Shown here: piece after piece, positions 1 through 12,603 of the stretch | How the letters are laid out: each line of letters begins with the position of its first letter | How positions within the stretch are numbered: position 1 is the stretch's first letter | Assembly (NCBI GenBank): GCA_022316685.1 | Contig: JAKJHU010000136.1 | Span: 682,001 to 746,000 of the forward strand | Direction: 5' to 3' | DNA: 64,000 bases | Origin: Progne subis subis | Lineage: Eukaryota; Chordata; Aves; Passeriformes; Hirundinidae | The notes under the pieces: generated by a model | What the model saw: only the letters and a program-made list of their open reading frames with translations | Database searches by the model: none | What the model was told of the DNA's origin: nothing | Position numbers and translations under genes: made by a program

Positions 1-480
1 GAAAGTCTCTCCTCTTGAAGATTGTCAGTGTGCTCCACCACTCTCTCTCTGCTGACGTTGGGAAAAAAAAGATGTGCAGGGCTGGTCTTGGTGGTCTCGG
101 TGGGGTGGGTCCCCTGTGGAGGCCCCCCGGTGCTTCCCCAGGTCCTCAGTCCGGAGAGGTTGGAACAGTTCCGAGGAGAGGGCAAAAAAAAAGAAAAAAG
201 GAAAGAAAAAAAAGAAGAAAGAAAAAAAAAAGGAAAAAGCAAAAAAAGCTTCAGCTATTCTACAGCGTCTAACTACGCTAGCACTAAACTAACTAACTGC
301 CCGGGAAAAAAACAACAGAGCTTCTTCAGTCTCGCCGAGTTCCAACTCCCCCGCTTCAAGGTCACTCCGAGGAGCAGAGTTTTCCTGGGGAAAAACAAAC
401 GGCGCTTGCCCTCCCCCCTGCACCCAACAGACGATTGGGGATACACAGTCACCCCAGGACATCGCCAAAATCTAAATTTT
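1..480. promoter_or_regulatory. CpG-enriched segment, possible CpG-island edge or untranslated exon
   Basis: I count 16 CpG dinucleotides in the first 480 bases and 3 in the following 480, so CpG density drops sharply at about 480. The segment also carries a purine-only tract (183-248) and several GC-rich runs near 120-180 and 340-420. Such a step in CpG density is typical of the border of an avian promoter CpG island. No start codon, splice site or coding frame can be tied to it, and the short frames here encode only low-complexity lysine-rich peptides. A local GC-rich patch without regulatory function is an alternative. Confidence 0.35.
183..248 (+). repeat. A-rich purine tract (GAAA/AAAG low complexity)
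   Basis: The plus strand consists almost only of A with scattered G for about 66 bases. It produces spurious poly-lysine frames. It lies inside the CpG-enriched block, which is unusual for an A-rich tract in this window. Confidence 0.85.
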
Positions 481-3400
481 ATATAAATCACTTCGAATGT
501 TTACATACACATCCCAGAATATATTTCAGATGGCTTAATAAGCATTGTTTTGTGTTATTTTTAAAATGAGTGGAGTCTTAGAGTCATTGAACCTAAGCAA
601 GAATAATTGAACTGATACATTTTATTCAGATTATGTGTATCTATACACCTATAAATTTGTTTGGTTTGCTTTTAAACTTTAAGTGCATCTTACTAGATGG
701 AATTACATCCTTTCTTGCTAGAAATCTCAAGCTGTTATCTGGATTTTTGGTTTGTTTTTGCTTCATTCTATGATATGCTTCGTTTTCCTCTGCAGTAGGA
801 ATGGATGACAACAGGTAGCAAACCAGAGAAACAATATTTTAAAAGCATCAGAAAAGAGCACCACGAAAGGAACTCACATTTATCAGTAAGTGATAAATGT
901 GTAAGTAATGATAAATATGTAAGATAATCAAGTCAAGTTTTCCAAAGGGAACCCTTTCAGGTGGTTTCTTTTTTGTTAGTCCTGGTATTAATGTATGGCT
1001 GTGCCCTGCAAATTTTGAGTATTCTCTAAGCCATGGCGGGGTCAGAGTGGATTTGGGCTCTGAACTTGCAGCTCAACGTGGTTCCTTTGCTCTATTAATA
1101 GTGCACAGCAGAAGCTTATCCTGGACAGGTTACCTCCCTCGAATTCCTTATTCAGAAAGATGGAAGTTTGCGGGCTAAAAGCTCAGAATTAAAAGGTCTG
1201 GTGTATATAAAAAGGAAGAAGTGATGGAAATCCCTCAAAACCACCTGCTCACCTTGTGTGCCACAGCAGCCCCTGGACCTGGCACAGACACCTGATGTCC
1301 TGCATTGAATGAGCTCTTTGTTACTCCTTTCCTTGGCCCACAGGTCCCTCCCAAGCCCCCAAAGTCTAAATAAAAGAGATTACTACCTTTTGGGAAAATC
1401 CAGCCCGTTTCTTGCCGAGTTCAGATCCTCCAGCAACCGTAACTCGCTATTAGATTGATTCAGCACCATGCTGGGCTTTTCTCTTACTTTCCACCAATTA
1501 TGGAGGCTGACAGAAAGCAGAAGCATGCTGCAATAAATGGGAAAGAAAGGGAGGAAAATATTGGCATTTCCCAAGATTTAGGACACATTCGCAATAAATC
1601 CAAAGACTGAATAGGAACCTGACTTTAAGATAAGAATAACAACAGAAACAGTCTCTGAAGGCAAATAGTTTCTGGAACTACTTCTTTCTGACAGAAATGC
1701 TGGTTCTTTCTGTAATTTGTGTGGAGATATCAGTGAATCTGTGCAATATGATACAAGCCTGGTTCTTAATTGCTCCATTAACAATTTTCCCGTATTTAAA
1801 CTAGAATGTATTTTGAATTCCCACAATATTCTTTCATAACCATAATTTTATGCACTGCAAATGTGGACCTTAATAGAAAGAAAAGTGGAAAAACATCTCA
1901 AGAACTGTGAATAAGACTTTTCATCCTCAACTTTGTATAACAAGCCTGAAGGCAGATTTTTATTCAGGTATTTATTAGTACAGATAGATTTTGTTCTGCC
2001 AGCTGACTTCCCCTTTCCACAGTCACTACTATTAAATATCTCTGTACTGAGTGCAGAGGACAGGGGGTTTTGTATGTTAAGAATTTCTTCCTCTGTGCTA
2101 GCACTTTTCTAGGTTAGATTTCTTAGAGACATTCTGCAGACACAGATTATGGGACACATCAGGGATAGAAACCCCCCAGCTGTGACACTGCATTTTCTGT
2201 GTTTCCACTGTTTTAAATTCTGTTTGTTCTCCTAAAACCTGGCTTAATCACAGCCCTTTGCTCTCTACCTCCCCAGAGTGAAGTACCCTTCCTGCAGCTT
2301 GATGTATCCCCCAAAAACCCATTTCTCCAAACAGCCTCTGGCCTGCAGGGATGGGCACACAGATCTCTTAAACTTCCATTTATTTTGAAATCTCTGTGCC
2401 TGAAACTGAGATTTCCCCCTGGTGAAGGCCCTTTCTGTATATAGGACAACGCATAAGCTCCCGTGGATTTTGGAAACTTTTGAAGTGAGAGAGAAACTGG
2501 AGTTTTGATATGAGGATTGTAACAATCAGCTTGCAGTAATTAGAGGATCCAGGCACAGCATCATTTCAAGGCTGCAGGAGTAGTTTCATCAATTGAATCT
2601 GTTGCTGTGCCTGTTTGATGTCAGGGTCTCTGATGGTTTGTGTTATTGTTGTGGGTTTGTACAAGATGGAATGGAGATGCCTTCATTTGAAGTGATCTCT
2701 CCAAATGTTGTTTTGGTTTCTTTCCATGAAACTGAAGTCTGATTTCAGTCCAGTTTTTTTTTTTCCTGCTCTCAAAGACAACCCTAACAGAATCATAAAT
2801 TGTCTCTACATCAGAGAATTAAAAAAAAAACAAAAAACCCCACCTCTCTATGTATTGGCTGAGTTTCTCTGTGCCTCTTAATTCTCTGGATTAAACATGA
2901 ATTTATTCCTCCTAAAACTGAGCTCCTTGAGGGTAGTCTCAAATAGATTATTGGAACAGTACCTTCACCATTAGAAAGGAGCACATCTGATGGAGCAGTG
3001 TTTGACTGTAAACCCACTTTAAAATTTTTGAAGTTTTCTTTTTTCATTTCATCCTGTTCAGGAAGGGATCAGAGTCTCATTAGAACAGCTCTTGGGATAC
3101 AGTGCCTGAGGTTTTGTAGCTTCTTATTTTCTGTTTGGAGAACTCAACACTCCAAGACCAACCCCAGGGAATGTTGTTTCTTTTACCTGATGCTTAGAGA
3201 TCTAAAGTTTCATATCCACCTCTTCCTATATCCCTTTCAACTATAGCACCTGTTTCTATGTGAATGAGGTGTTTGCTTTGGGAAAGCAATTTTCCCACAT
3301 CCTTTTCCCCCTGATTACACTGCAAATTGTTCTGCTTTCATAGCACACAATGTCCAAAGTTTTACATATAGCACTGCGTAAGGGTCACCTTGAAGAATGA

Positions 3401-3521
3401 CAAGCAAAGATTTCTCATCACTCTTTCTTTTTCTTTATTAGCTCACATACCTGGTTGCTTCCCCATTTTTCTCAGAATTCCCTTGCCTTGAGCACTGTGG
3501 GGAAAGTAGGATGACAAAGCA
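481..3521. other. Unique non-coding sequence
   Basis: AT-rich sequence with no recognisable gene or repeat family. It contains an 11-bp perfect inverted repeat at 875-901, a TATATAAAAA motif at 1204 with an AATAAA at 1369 that I could not develop into an LTR or gene, and an A-rich tract near 2820-2840. The open frames are under 90 codons and have no domain features. Confidence 0.6.
875..901. other. Perfect inverted repeat, 11-bp stem with 5-base loop
   Basis: CACATTTATCA (875-885), loop GTAAG, then TGATAAATGTG (891-901). The right arm is followed at about 902-922 by a diverged second copy of the 'gtaag..gataaat.tgtaag' motif. The sequence could form a hairpin or be a palindromic protein-binding site; no family is recognised. 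Confidence 0.7.
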
Positions 3522-3862
3522 GATCAGGTTGGGAGGAACTGCAGGAGGTCTCTGGTCACCCTCCTGCCCAAAGCAGGGGAAAATGTGACATCAGACCACT
3601 GGGGGCTTTATCCAGCTTGCTCCTGGAAACTTCCAAGCATGGAGAGAGTGCAGCCTCTCTGGGCAGCCACTTCCACTGCTCAGCTCTCCTCATTTTGCAA
3701 AAGTTTCCTGTTATCCAGTGTAAACCTCTTTAGATTCAGTTTATGCCTGTTGTTCTGTCTCCTGTCCACCATCCAGCACCTCCCAGAGCACACACCCCAG
3801 CCCTTGAACCATCATGGTGACCCTCCACTGACCTTGCTGCAGATTATCAACATCTTTTATTT
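3522..3862 (-). mobile_element. CR1 LINE fragment, antisense
   Basis: Read on the plus strand this is the reverse complement of a CR1 3' region. It has the characteristic run 'ggaggtctctggtc..ccctcctgcccaaagcaggg', then 'agagtgcagcctctctgggcagcc', then 'aaaagtttcctgttatccagtgtaaacctc'. The copy is diverged and 5' truncated, as most avian CR1 copies are. Boundaries are approximate because no target-site duplication was identified. Confidence 0.8.
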
Positions 3863-6065
3863 CAAATAGCTGCTTTTAATTGCAACATTTACTGCTAATT
3901 CTTATTTGGTCTTTTTTTTCCTAAATGCACAGCGTGTACAAAAACACCCCAGAATGCAGGCTTTGAATTTTTTCCTGAAATTCCTTCAGGTGAGCAATGA
4001 AAATGTGTCTAGGTACCTTTTTTCTTTACTGCATGTAATAGAAAAATTACCTGAAGGATATAAGTGCTTAAAAAGGCAGGAGCATTGAAATCTTACAGTG
4101 CCTTTCCTCCTGATCTCACCAAGGTTTTAAAACATAGTGCACAATGTTACTGCTGTTTTATCCTTCGTCTTCCTGGGAGCCAAAGAGATAACCACTCCTT
4201 CTGTTCCAGGGCTTCTTTTTAAATGCAGACTTGTGCTTTTATTATTTATTGCTGGGTTTTGTCAGTACTTTAGTACACATTTTATCAGTTAATATGGTGA
4301 GTTTGGTTTATTTTTGTAAGAAGGAGTGGGGAGGGGCATTTTAAAAACTCACTTGTTTACACTTGAGAAAGCACTTGCCAAGTGGGGCGTGTTATTCATT
4401 GGCCTCTGTTCAGGGATGGGATAAGGACACCGCAGCAGTGCTTAGCTAGGGAAGATTCCATCTTCTGAGCCCAGAAGAGCCACTATAGAAACACAGAAAT
4501 AATAAAAAGTATTAACATTTTTAAAGAGGTCGTAATGTATCAGGTGATAGATCATCCTGTACCCAGCATGTGACCAGATCAGTGTATTACAGACACAAGG
4601 GTTTTTCCCGGTAGTTCTTCTGCAAAGCATCTAAAAAATTCAGGTGGTGCACCACCAGCGTTTAAGGACACACCACCATGAGACTGCAGCTTTCAGAGCA
4701 GCAGGTTTCTCCAGCTACCAGAGGATGGAGTTGATGTTACCTTTATCTAATAAGGCTGAGGAGTTCCCTTGCTGCCGTGTGTAAGCTCACACGTGCACTA
4801 AGATCACCTTTCAGCCTTCGTTGTGGGAAGGAAGAATTACGTTTTGTGACTCTATGTTTGCAGGTGCCCAGCTCCTGGTCCAAGTTGGAGCATCCTTTCA
4901 GCTGTCCAGAGTTTTTCCATGGTCCCCTTGCTCTGGATGTGGCCACATGAGGCTGCTAAAGCTCAGGAAAGTCAAGGGCTCAGCTGAGCCCGCTCTGCTG
5001 AGCAGCAAATACTGGGGGAGGTTTCTGGTCTCAGAATAACTGAAGTTTCCATACAGTTTCTTCTGTATGAAATTGCAGTTAAAGTCAAGCTGTTATTGTT
5101 GTGGATAGGATTTCCTACAGTGGCTTTGTGACATGGATCCTCAATCTGCTCTTCCTTCTGTTTCAATCCTTACCACGGGATTTGTGACTATATAAAAGAA
5201 GTGAATTCACTTGTTGACTCCTGCAGGGCTCTGTGGTTGCTGTTCATATGTAGAACAGAAGAGCTCAGAGCTGAGCTGTGATGATAATGTTGGGATCAAT
5301 AGTGAGGTGGGGCAGGTGAGATCAAAGCTGGACTGTGCATGGTGTGAGAGACGGTGCCTGACCTGGTGGGCTTCAAAATATGTTCACAGAGGCATTAGGA
5401 GCCCAAGTGCCTTTAGGAACCCAAAGTGCATAATCTAACTAAACAATACAAAGGAAGGGTGGTCATAGCTCTTCATCGTTGAATGACCAGTGCACTTCGT
5501 TGTGATATACACTCAGATGAGACCCTAAGAAGGGAGTTTCTTTATAACCTAGATGCTTTGAGGAGCCAAAGCCACACTTTATGCTCAGAAAACGTTTTGT
5601 ATTATTGTCCTCAGTTTTTCCCTCTGGAACCTACTTGGGAAAATGCACAGGTGCTCCAAGCATTCCATACTTGACTTCTGAAGGAACAGCTATCAGTGTT
5701 GATGCTCTGCTCTCTTTCCTCCAAGAGCCAAGACCTTACTTTGCCTTTGCATCAATTTATCTTTCACCTCTGATTAATCCAAGTTCAGTTGTACTACATC
5801 CAGATATTAGAAATCTCAGTAGAAATACTGTCTTCAGCTATGACAGCCTTGGTGGAGAATACTTCAGTAGACTGCTTTGCTTGTAGGAACAAGTCTGGTA
5901 CTTAGAAAAAATAAGTAGAACTAGCTTTTTATTTTGAATTTGTTTAACTTGTAAGCCCTTTGTTAGGAATACCATGCATTTTTTCAGCATTTTTCTGATT
6001 CATTACAAAAAGCCTTACAAAACATATGTATTTTTAAAAATATTTTTGTCATCTGTCACTATCCC
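3863..6065. other. Unique non-coding sequence
   Basis: AT-rich sequence without a recognised repeat, gene or RNA. Open frames up to 101 codons (for example 5581-5886, plus) have no domain, no convincing splice sites and unremarkable composition. Confidence 0.6.
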
Positions 6066-6192
6066 TGGACGCGTTTACAAAAAGACTGGATGTGGCACTC
6101 GATGCCATGATCTAGTTGAAGTGTTAGGGCATGGGTTGGACTCAATGATCTTGAAGGTCTCTTCCAGCCTAGACATTCTGTGATTCTGTGAG
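6066..6192 (+). mobile_element. CR1 LINE 3' tail
   Basis: The segment contains 'aaagactggatgtggcactcg' type CR1 sequence, then 'gggttggactcaatgatctt' and 'gaaggtctcttccagcctag', and ends with two copies of the avian CR1 terminal octamer ATTCTGTG (about 6175-6190). It is a short, 5'-truncated copy. A long minus-strand reading frame (6059-6874) runs through it antisense. Confidence 0.9.
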
Positions 6193-9100
6193 AACAGGTA
6201 GAGGTGACTTGGCCAAGGTTATGCAACACCACCAGCTGGGTGTCCCTCCCAGGCTGGCAGTGTCCTGAGGGGATGAGATCACATCTTCCCATTTGTTTGT
6301 GCAGGTTGCCTTTTCGGGTGAGACAGAAAAACGACGAATGTGGACACAAACTCTGGTTGCTGTGTTTCTCCCTTACCTCGTTCCAGAGCGCCCTATTTTC
6401 AGAAGTGACTCGTGGTGCTGGCACACGCTGCCGCAGCCGGGCACTGGGCACTGCCAGCCCCCTTACGGATTGCTCACACTCAGCCAGGGCACTCAAATGT
6501 TTCCCTGCACTGTGCCCCCTGCAGCTCTTCTCTACGGCAACAGGGCAGGTAATTGTAATGGAAATGATTCCAGTCTGCGTTGTAAACCCTTCGAAACACA
6601 AAAAATAAGTTTCCAGCGATTCTTTTGTTAGGTATTGATATGATTTTATCAGAGAAACATCTCTTTTCAACAGTTTGAGAAGCAGGAAGCCCATGAAAGA
6701 AAAATTCACTTGGGGCTTTTTACCATCAGAAAGAGTAGGAATTACAGCTGTAAGGCTCAGGATAGTAATGGCCCTCAGACATCTTAAGCTCAACTTTCCC
6801 TCATCAGCTTTGTCTGCAGCATTTGTGTTGTGAATTAAGTACCTGTGTCTTTCCCTGAGTCTTCTGAGGTGCAAACTTCTTCATGTACATGAATTTGCAA
6901 GAAAAGTTCCTTAACTCTTGGTGGAAAACAATGCTGAGAAGAGCTGTGGGAGGGAGCTTCAGCCTTTTACAGCTCCAAGAACTTCATCTGTCATGAAGAG
7001 TTGCAGTAAAGTTGACCTTGCCTTGAGATGGCAGAGAGATGACCTCCTAAGCATCCCTCCAGCCCTGCATTCTGAGGATATGACACGCCCGCTGGCTTTC
7101 CAGGAGCTCTTGAAAAGACATCTTGAGTGGCTGGATCACTTCAGCTCCCAGAACTGTGCCTGGAGGGCTGCTGCCTTGTATTAATGCTGCCTTGCCCCAG
7201 ACTCATCTGCAGCCAGTGGAAGCTCGTGATTTATGGCAGCAGATGGAACACGCTGTGCTAGTCAGTTTGCTTTTTCTGCAAAAGAGATGGCAAATTGATG
7301 GTGAGATGAGGAGTTCGTGTTCACATCAGCTTCCCCAAAATTACAGAAAAAGTAAAATGCTCGGGTTGAATCTTGACTGCATTGCAGGGTGATGCTGCTT
7401 ACCCAGGAGAGGATTGGGAGCCCAGCCCATTAGTCCAGCACTTCCTGAAACCTGAACACTGAATGAGGTGATGCAGATGATTCAAAACTCCAGAGCTGCT
7501 GCTGTCTGAGCTGTGCCACCAGGCACAACTGCATGCACCCAGGTCTCTGTGGGTTCTGCAGCTGCAGCACTCTTGGAGAGGAGCGGGAACAGAAAGGCTC
7601 AGAATAAGGAGGTGGCAGAGGCAGAAGTTTGCCTGCTACGTTCCCGTCAATGAGTATTTGTAACAGTGCTTTCGCCCGAGCCTTTTGCAGTCCGTTTTCC
7701 TCGGTGAGATAACAGAGTCACGGCAGGAACTCCAGCGAGGGCATCCTGCGGTGCCTCGGGCCACTCCCGCTCAGGCGGGGCCAGGGCTCAAACAGCTCAA
7801 ACAGCAAAAATCAGTCAGCGACAATGCTGGGCCTGGATCACTGCCAGCCCCTTCTTTCCCCTGCAATGGCAAGAGAGTTTAGATTTTGTTCCTTTGCATA
7901 GATAAAGAAGGAGTATACAATTCTGCATGTGCCAGATCAAATAAATAATTACTGGCGAATATCCAGTGCAATTTATACCTTGCTCTTAACCTCTCTACAG
8001 CTTTCTGCCTTTTCTCCTTGCTGCTGCTTTCATTTTTTTAAAGCAATATGTGAAAATACTTGCAGAAATATTGCATTGTGGAAATACTGTGCAGAACAAC
8101 ACCCCCACTGCAGCAGGAGAGTCCTCGAGGCTCGTCAGCCCCATTAAAATCCAGAGAGTGCACAGGCTCAACAACCTGCCAGGCTCCCTTCCTCTGTCAC
8201 CTCGTAATTACTGCACGTGGCATGGAAATGGGGTGGAGTAAAAAGTTAATATTTTGACAGAGTAAAAGATCGATGGAGTAAAGGCATTACTCAGCATTTT
8301 GAAGATTTGCCTTGCTCTCAAAAGCTTCTGATATAGGAAAGCCAAGTTTGGAATATTTTAGTGTAATTTTAGGGAATATCCATTCCTAAGTGAGAAAATA
8401 AGGTTAGGACAATTCTAATAACCCTGTAACAGATCAGTGAACTCACTGCTTAGTGGCAAATAAGGCAAAAAGTTTTGATAAATCAGTGGAAAAGCTAAAA
8501 TGACAATGTTTAATTGTTGTTATTAAACACTATTCCATGTCTTTCATTTTGATTATGAGCACCAACAATTGACAAAAATGAATGATGAAAGGTACGCTTT
8601 CCGTAAGAGTTTCTAGTAGAGAGAGGCTAAAACTAGCCCACTTTAAAGTCATGGTTACATCACCAAAATGTATATTTGAGACACTGCATCTGAAATCTTT
8701 TTTGAAAAGCTCCATGCTTGGGTGGGTTTCTTTCCACACCATACAACAAAACTGCAGCTGGATTGCAGTCACTAAACCAACAGTGAACCTGTAGAGCTGG
8801 GAATGTCTCCGAGGCTGCTGTGCAACATTTTCTGGTGACATGGGTAACCCTCTCCACTGCCCAGAATGCAGAGCAGCCTCAGTGAGAACAGCAAGCGCCG
8901 AGCAAGGGCTCACTTCTCAAAGTCAGAGCAAAAAATCCACTCTTGTACACTAATATATTCCAGGGCAAGACACAGCTTTGCTGGATTTATATGTGTGGCA
9001 GCATTTCTACTGCAATCAGAAGAAAAATTGTCTTTTTAAAAATTACATTAATACGTAATTATATGACATAATGTCAGGTCGTAAACTTAGTCATTTCTTG

Positions 9101-9854
9101 TAATGGATGCTTGCATTTTATGAAGGCTTCAAAAAACCTTCACTCAGCTATTGTGGGAAATCATATGAAAACAACTGCCAAAATACTCAGAAAACAAAAA
9201 AATAGGAAACACTTGCCTTATTTTAGCCAGTTTCTGAGGGGTCACAGAGGTCTCCCAAGAGAGTTACACTGCACAGAGCTACTGGAGATGAAATAGAGCA
9301 CAGCGGGGCAGGGTGTGAGCTGCATTGCCCTTGTCCCTGACTGAGATCTCCCAGATCTGTACGTTCACATCGAGGCTTGGCAGGAGAAATGAAGCCCCAT
9401 CTGTGTTACTGAGCTGGTTTTGGCCATTAGGAACAGAGAATGTAGAAGCAAAAGGCGGCTCTCCTGGGTGAACGTATTTACTGCTCTGTAACTTAACATG
9501 GCAGCTAATCCTTTGCTGTAAAACTGGCCTTAAAAATTATTAACTTTTAAAAGACTGGTTTGGAACTTTACTTTTCATTCCAAGTTCCAACCCTGAAGCA
9601 CCTCTTCTTCTCCTGTGTGTGTTGGCCCTTCTCTCCTCGTTGGTTCTGAACAGGTTGGTTCAGCAGGATATCACTGAGCAGGGGTACCTTCTGCCAGCTT
9701 TGCTCTGTGGGATGGATAATGAGGGGGTTGAAATCCCACTCATAAGATCATCTCTGCAGGTCCCTGATGCCCCCCACCCTAAAGAACCAATATTCCTGCA
9801 ATGTCTCCTTGGGTTCTGTGTCCAGCACCCCTCCCGTGCCCTCAGTTTATAGCA
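6193..9854. other. Unique non-coding sequence
   Basis: No gene or repeat is recognised. The part at 6330-6480 is somewhat richer in CpG than its surroundings. A 271-codon minus-strand frame covers 6059-6874 but has no domain features. The stretch 8500-9200 is AT-rich. Confidence 0.55.
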
Positions 9855-10150
9855 GAAATTCGTATTAATCTCCAGGACAACATCTTGCACTTCTTACGGT
9901 CATAATTTACGTGATTTTTCTTTCTCCAGTCTTTAATGCCATCCAGCTCTTCTTGTATTTGATTGGGATCCTCATTAGGATGGTCACTGCCTTCTAACTT
10001 TGGGCTGTTAATGTTTAATTGGTTTGGTTCTTCTATTTCGTGCCAAGATAACTGAAGAAAATGCTAAATAGAATGAGTCTTGGGACCACTACTGGAGGTT
10101 TTTCATTAATAAGCTTCTCCCCATTTGATCATTTCTCTTTTACCACATCT
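9855..10150 (-). mobile_element. Ancient CR1/L3-like LINE remnant, antisense
   Basis: Plus-strand text resembles the reverse complement of the reverse-transcriptase region of CR1-clade LINEs. It shows 'acatcttgcacttcttacgg', 'ccagctcttcttgtatttga' and then 'aaaatgctaaatagaatgag' followed by 'tcttgggaccactactggagg', which in reverse corresponds to the conserved block coding for a proline/glycine-rich turn. The copy is highly diverged and has no intact frame. The match is from memory of family style, not from an alignment. Confidence 0.5.
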
Positions 10151-10321
10151 TATTTCATCCCCGTCAGCCAGTATGTTTTGGGTTTTGGGTTTTTTTTTAA
10201 AGTATGTTTTGGTGCTAATTCCAATACTTTTGAGCTTAATAATTTCCCCCTGTAGCAGTTAATGTGGTGCCTTACAGGAATACAGATAAAGTTTATCTTC
10301 AGTCAGATTTTTCTTTTTGTC

Positions 10322-10360
10322 AAAAAAAAAAAAAAACCCAAAAAAAACCGAACAAAACCC
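10322..10360 (+). repeat. A-rich low-complexity tract with AACCCC interruptions
   Basis: A run of 14 A, then CCC, 8 A and an 'accgaacaaaacccc' end. It could be a decayed poly-A, but no retroposed sequence is recognisable beside it. Confidence 0.8.
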
Positions 10361-12577
10361 CAGAGAAGTCTCACTTGTGGTGGTGGTGGTAAAGCCACTC
10401 CATATAACATTCAGTCTTCCCTGCACCCCAAGTTCTCAGGGCCTTTTTTAACTCATCAATGTGTGATAAGAGGCTGATTCACTCCTGTTCCACTTTTATT
10501 TTAGGTAATGTCAAGTATATGGGTGAAAATGTTATTTCTAAGCTCTGTGCTTTTAAAAACAAAACACAAATCCCTAATTGAAAATACTGTGTTTGCTGTG
10601 GTTCCTACAGCAGGATGGCAGAGCCTCTCATTATGTGATAACACTGACCGTATAACAAACTGTTTCTGTTCCAAATACACTTTCAAAGGTGTTCATCAGC
10701 TTATTTCACCTGTTTAATCCAGATACATTCCAGTTTCCTTCAGGTAGCAACTGTTTTGATATAAATTTAACTTGTATTTCTGTTTATTATCAGGAAACAA
10801 TTGTAGCCGTGGGTTACTACCTCAGACTACAGAAAATCTTTAATTTGTACATTCTTTCTCTCCTTCTGATCACTTAAGACTCCTGCATACTCTGTGTTCA
10901 CAGATTTTGCAGAGGTGTAGTTTTTGCTCCTCCACAGCCTTCTTGCTCCAGATGTTGATTATCTATTTTGACCTGAATTTGGCCCTCAAGGCCAGGCCAG
11001 TGTTGCTTTACCTACAAGCCTCCAGGCACAGAGCAATACATGCAGGCTGAGCAAAGCTCCAGAGCTGCCTTAAATCCCAGCCTGAGCTTGACTTACCTGT
11101 CAGGAGCGCCATAAACCCTCTGGAAGTGCAGAGGGAGCAGTGGCTCTCCTTGATTTCAGACAGATACATCAGATAAAGGAACAGTACTTTGTTCCATCCC
11201 CACAAAAAGATTTGAGAGGTGCTTACTGCGGATTTTATTCTGATAGGACTTTTAGCATTTGCTGAATGAGCCGTTGCTGAATCACAGTTTCAAACTCTAT
11301 TGTGCAGCTTTGATTAGGTTTTCTGAAAATTACAGGTGTTCTTCTGGATAACAGAACTGCAAATAACTGTGACTCTTCAAACCAGAATAAAATAATAGGT
11401 GTCCAGCATTAATTAATGCATTTCCATTAGCAACCCTGCTAGAAGGTGCTGATTAGGTGTTATTAGCATTTAATCAAAAAATGTAGCATAATGCAATGTA
11501 GTACATTTTTCTTTTTGTTGAACTGATGTAGGCTTTATCAATACTGCTGGAATGATTCCTGCACAGGGTATGTTGCATCTATGTTCTGTACTGTTTGTGT
11601 CTGTTCATCTGACCTTCTCATTTGTTACTCTCAGTGCCAGCTACTGCTATTTCTATTTCAATGAACATTATTTTTTTTTTAAACTTGAAATGCCACTGTG
11701 TTTTCACTTTAGCAAGAGAATGTCACTGTCTGCGGAGTAAGAGCCGTTCAGGGCGCTTGCTGGCAATCAGGGGATTAATCATTATTATGCCTTGCTGCTC
11801 ACTATAAAATCCTCTCTTAAAAAACATATCTTTGTAGTAAGATGGAGCATGTAGGTTCAAAAGAGTCACGTTGTGTCTCTGAGAACTTGTATTTCAGGTC
11901 ACTGAAATCCACGGAGCTGAAATTCCTGTGCTTGGGGGGCTGGTGCCTGTCCTTGAGGAGGGAGGCTGTTCCCTTTTTTCTTTAAAGGATAAAAGAGACA
12001 TCTTGTTCACTTGTGTCTGTTTGCTGAGCTCCTGGCACTGCCAAGCTGTGACTTCCTACAAACCAGGATGGATCCCCCAGGCTGCCCTGGGAATCTCCAG
12101 GGATGCCTCAGCCATCTTCACTAAATCAGAGTCTGCACACACCTCCCCTTCTTTCCCTAGAGCCTCTCCAATGCTCATGTTCCCGCCAGGAACACTCAGG
12201 GCTTCTTCCTCTGGGGGACAGGGATGATCTCTGGACCTCGTGTGGGTTTGCAGAGACATGTGAGTATGGGTTGGGCAACTGGATCTCACCTGTAGCATGG
12301 GGAATACACCTGTGTAAAAGTGTAAATCCTGTGGAGTGTCAGAGCTGTTCTGAGCATCCCTTTTCACTCTTCTGGCTGGTGTGGGGCTGAACCGACCTGT
12401 GTTTTCAAGGAGAACATAAAATCAATATAAGGTGCTTCTAAGTAATCTACTGTTCAAAGCGGCGTGAGTTCAACTCACAAGAAACTGATTCACTTTCTTT
12501 GCCTTCACATATCTAATTATGATTTTTGTCACAGTGTGCTTTATGTAAGTTATCATTCTATATGATCCTAGATGTGA

Positions 12578-12603
12578 TTTTTTTTTATTATTATTATTAT
12601 TTA
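12578..12603 (+). repeat. T run and (TTA)n microsatellite
   Basis: Nine T followed by about six TTA units. Confidence 0.9.

Noticed and set aside
22..486. 154-codon plus-strand frame at the left edge
   Set aside because: Its middle is a lysine-rich translation of the A-rich tract and the rest has no recognisable domain.
1204..1374. TATATAAAAA followed by AATAAA, LTR-like or mini-gene layout
   Set aside because: I tested TG...CA ends with matching 5-6 bp flanks around it and found none; both motifs are common in AT-rich DNA.
12464..12478. GTGAGTT-c-AACTCAC resembling a tRNA T-arm
   Set aside because: The loop is a single base and no other tRNA arms are present; kept only as a short inverted repeat.
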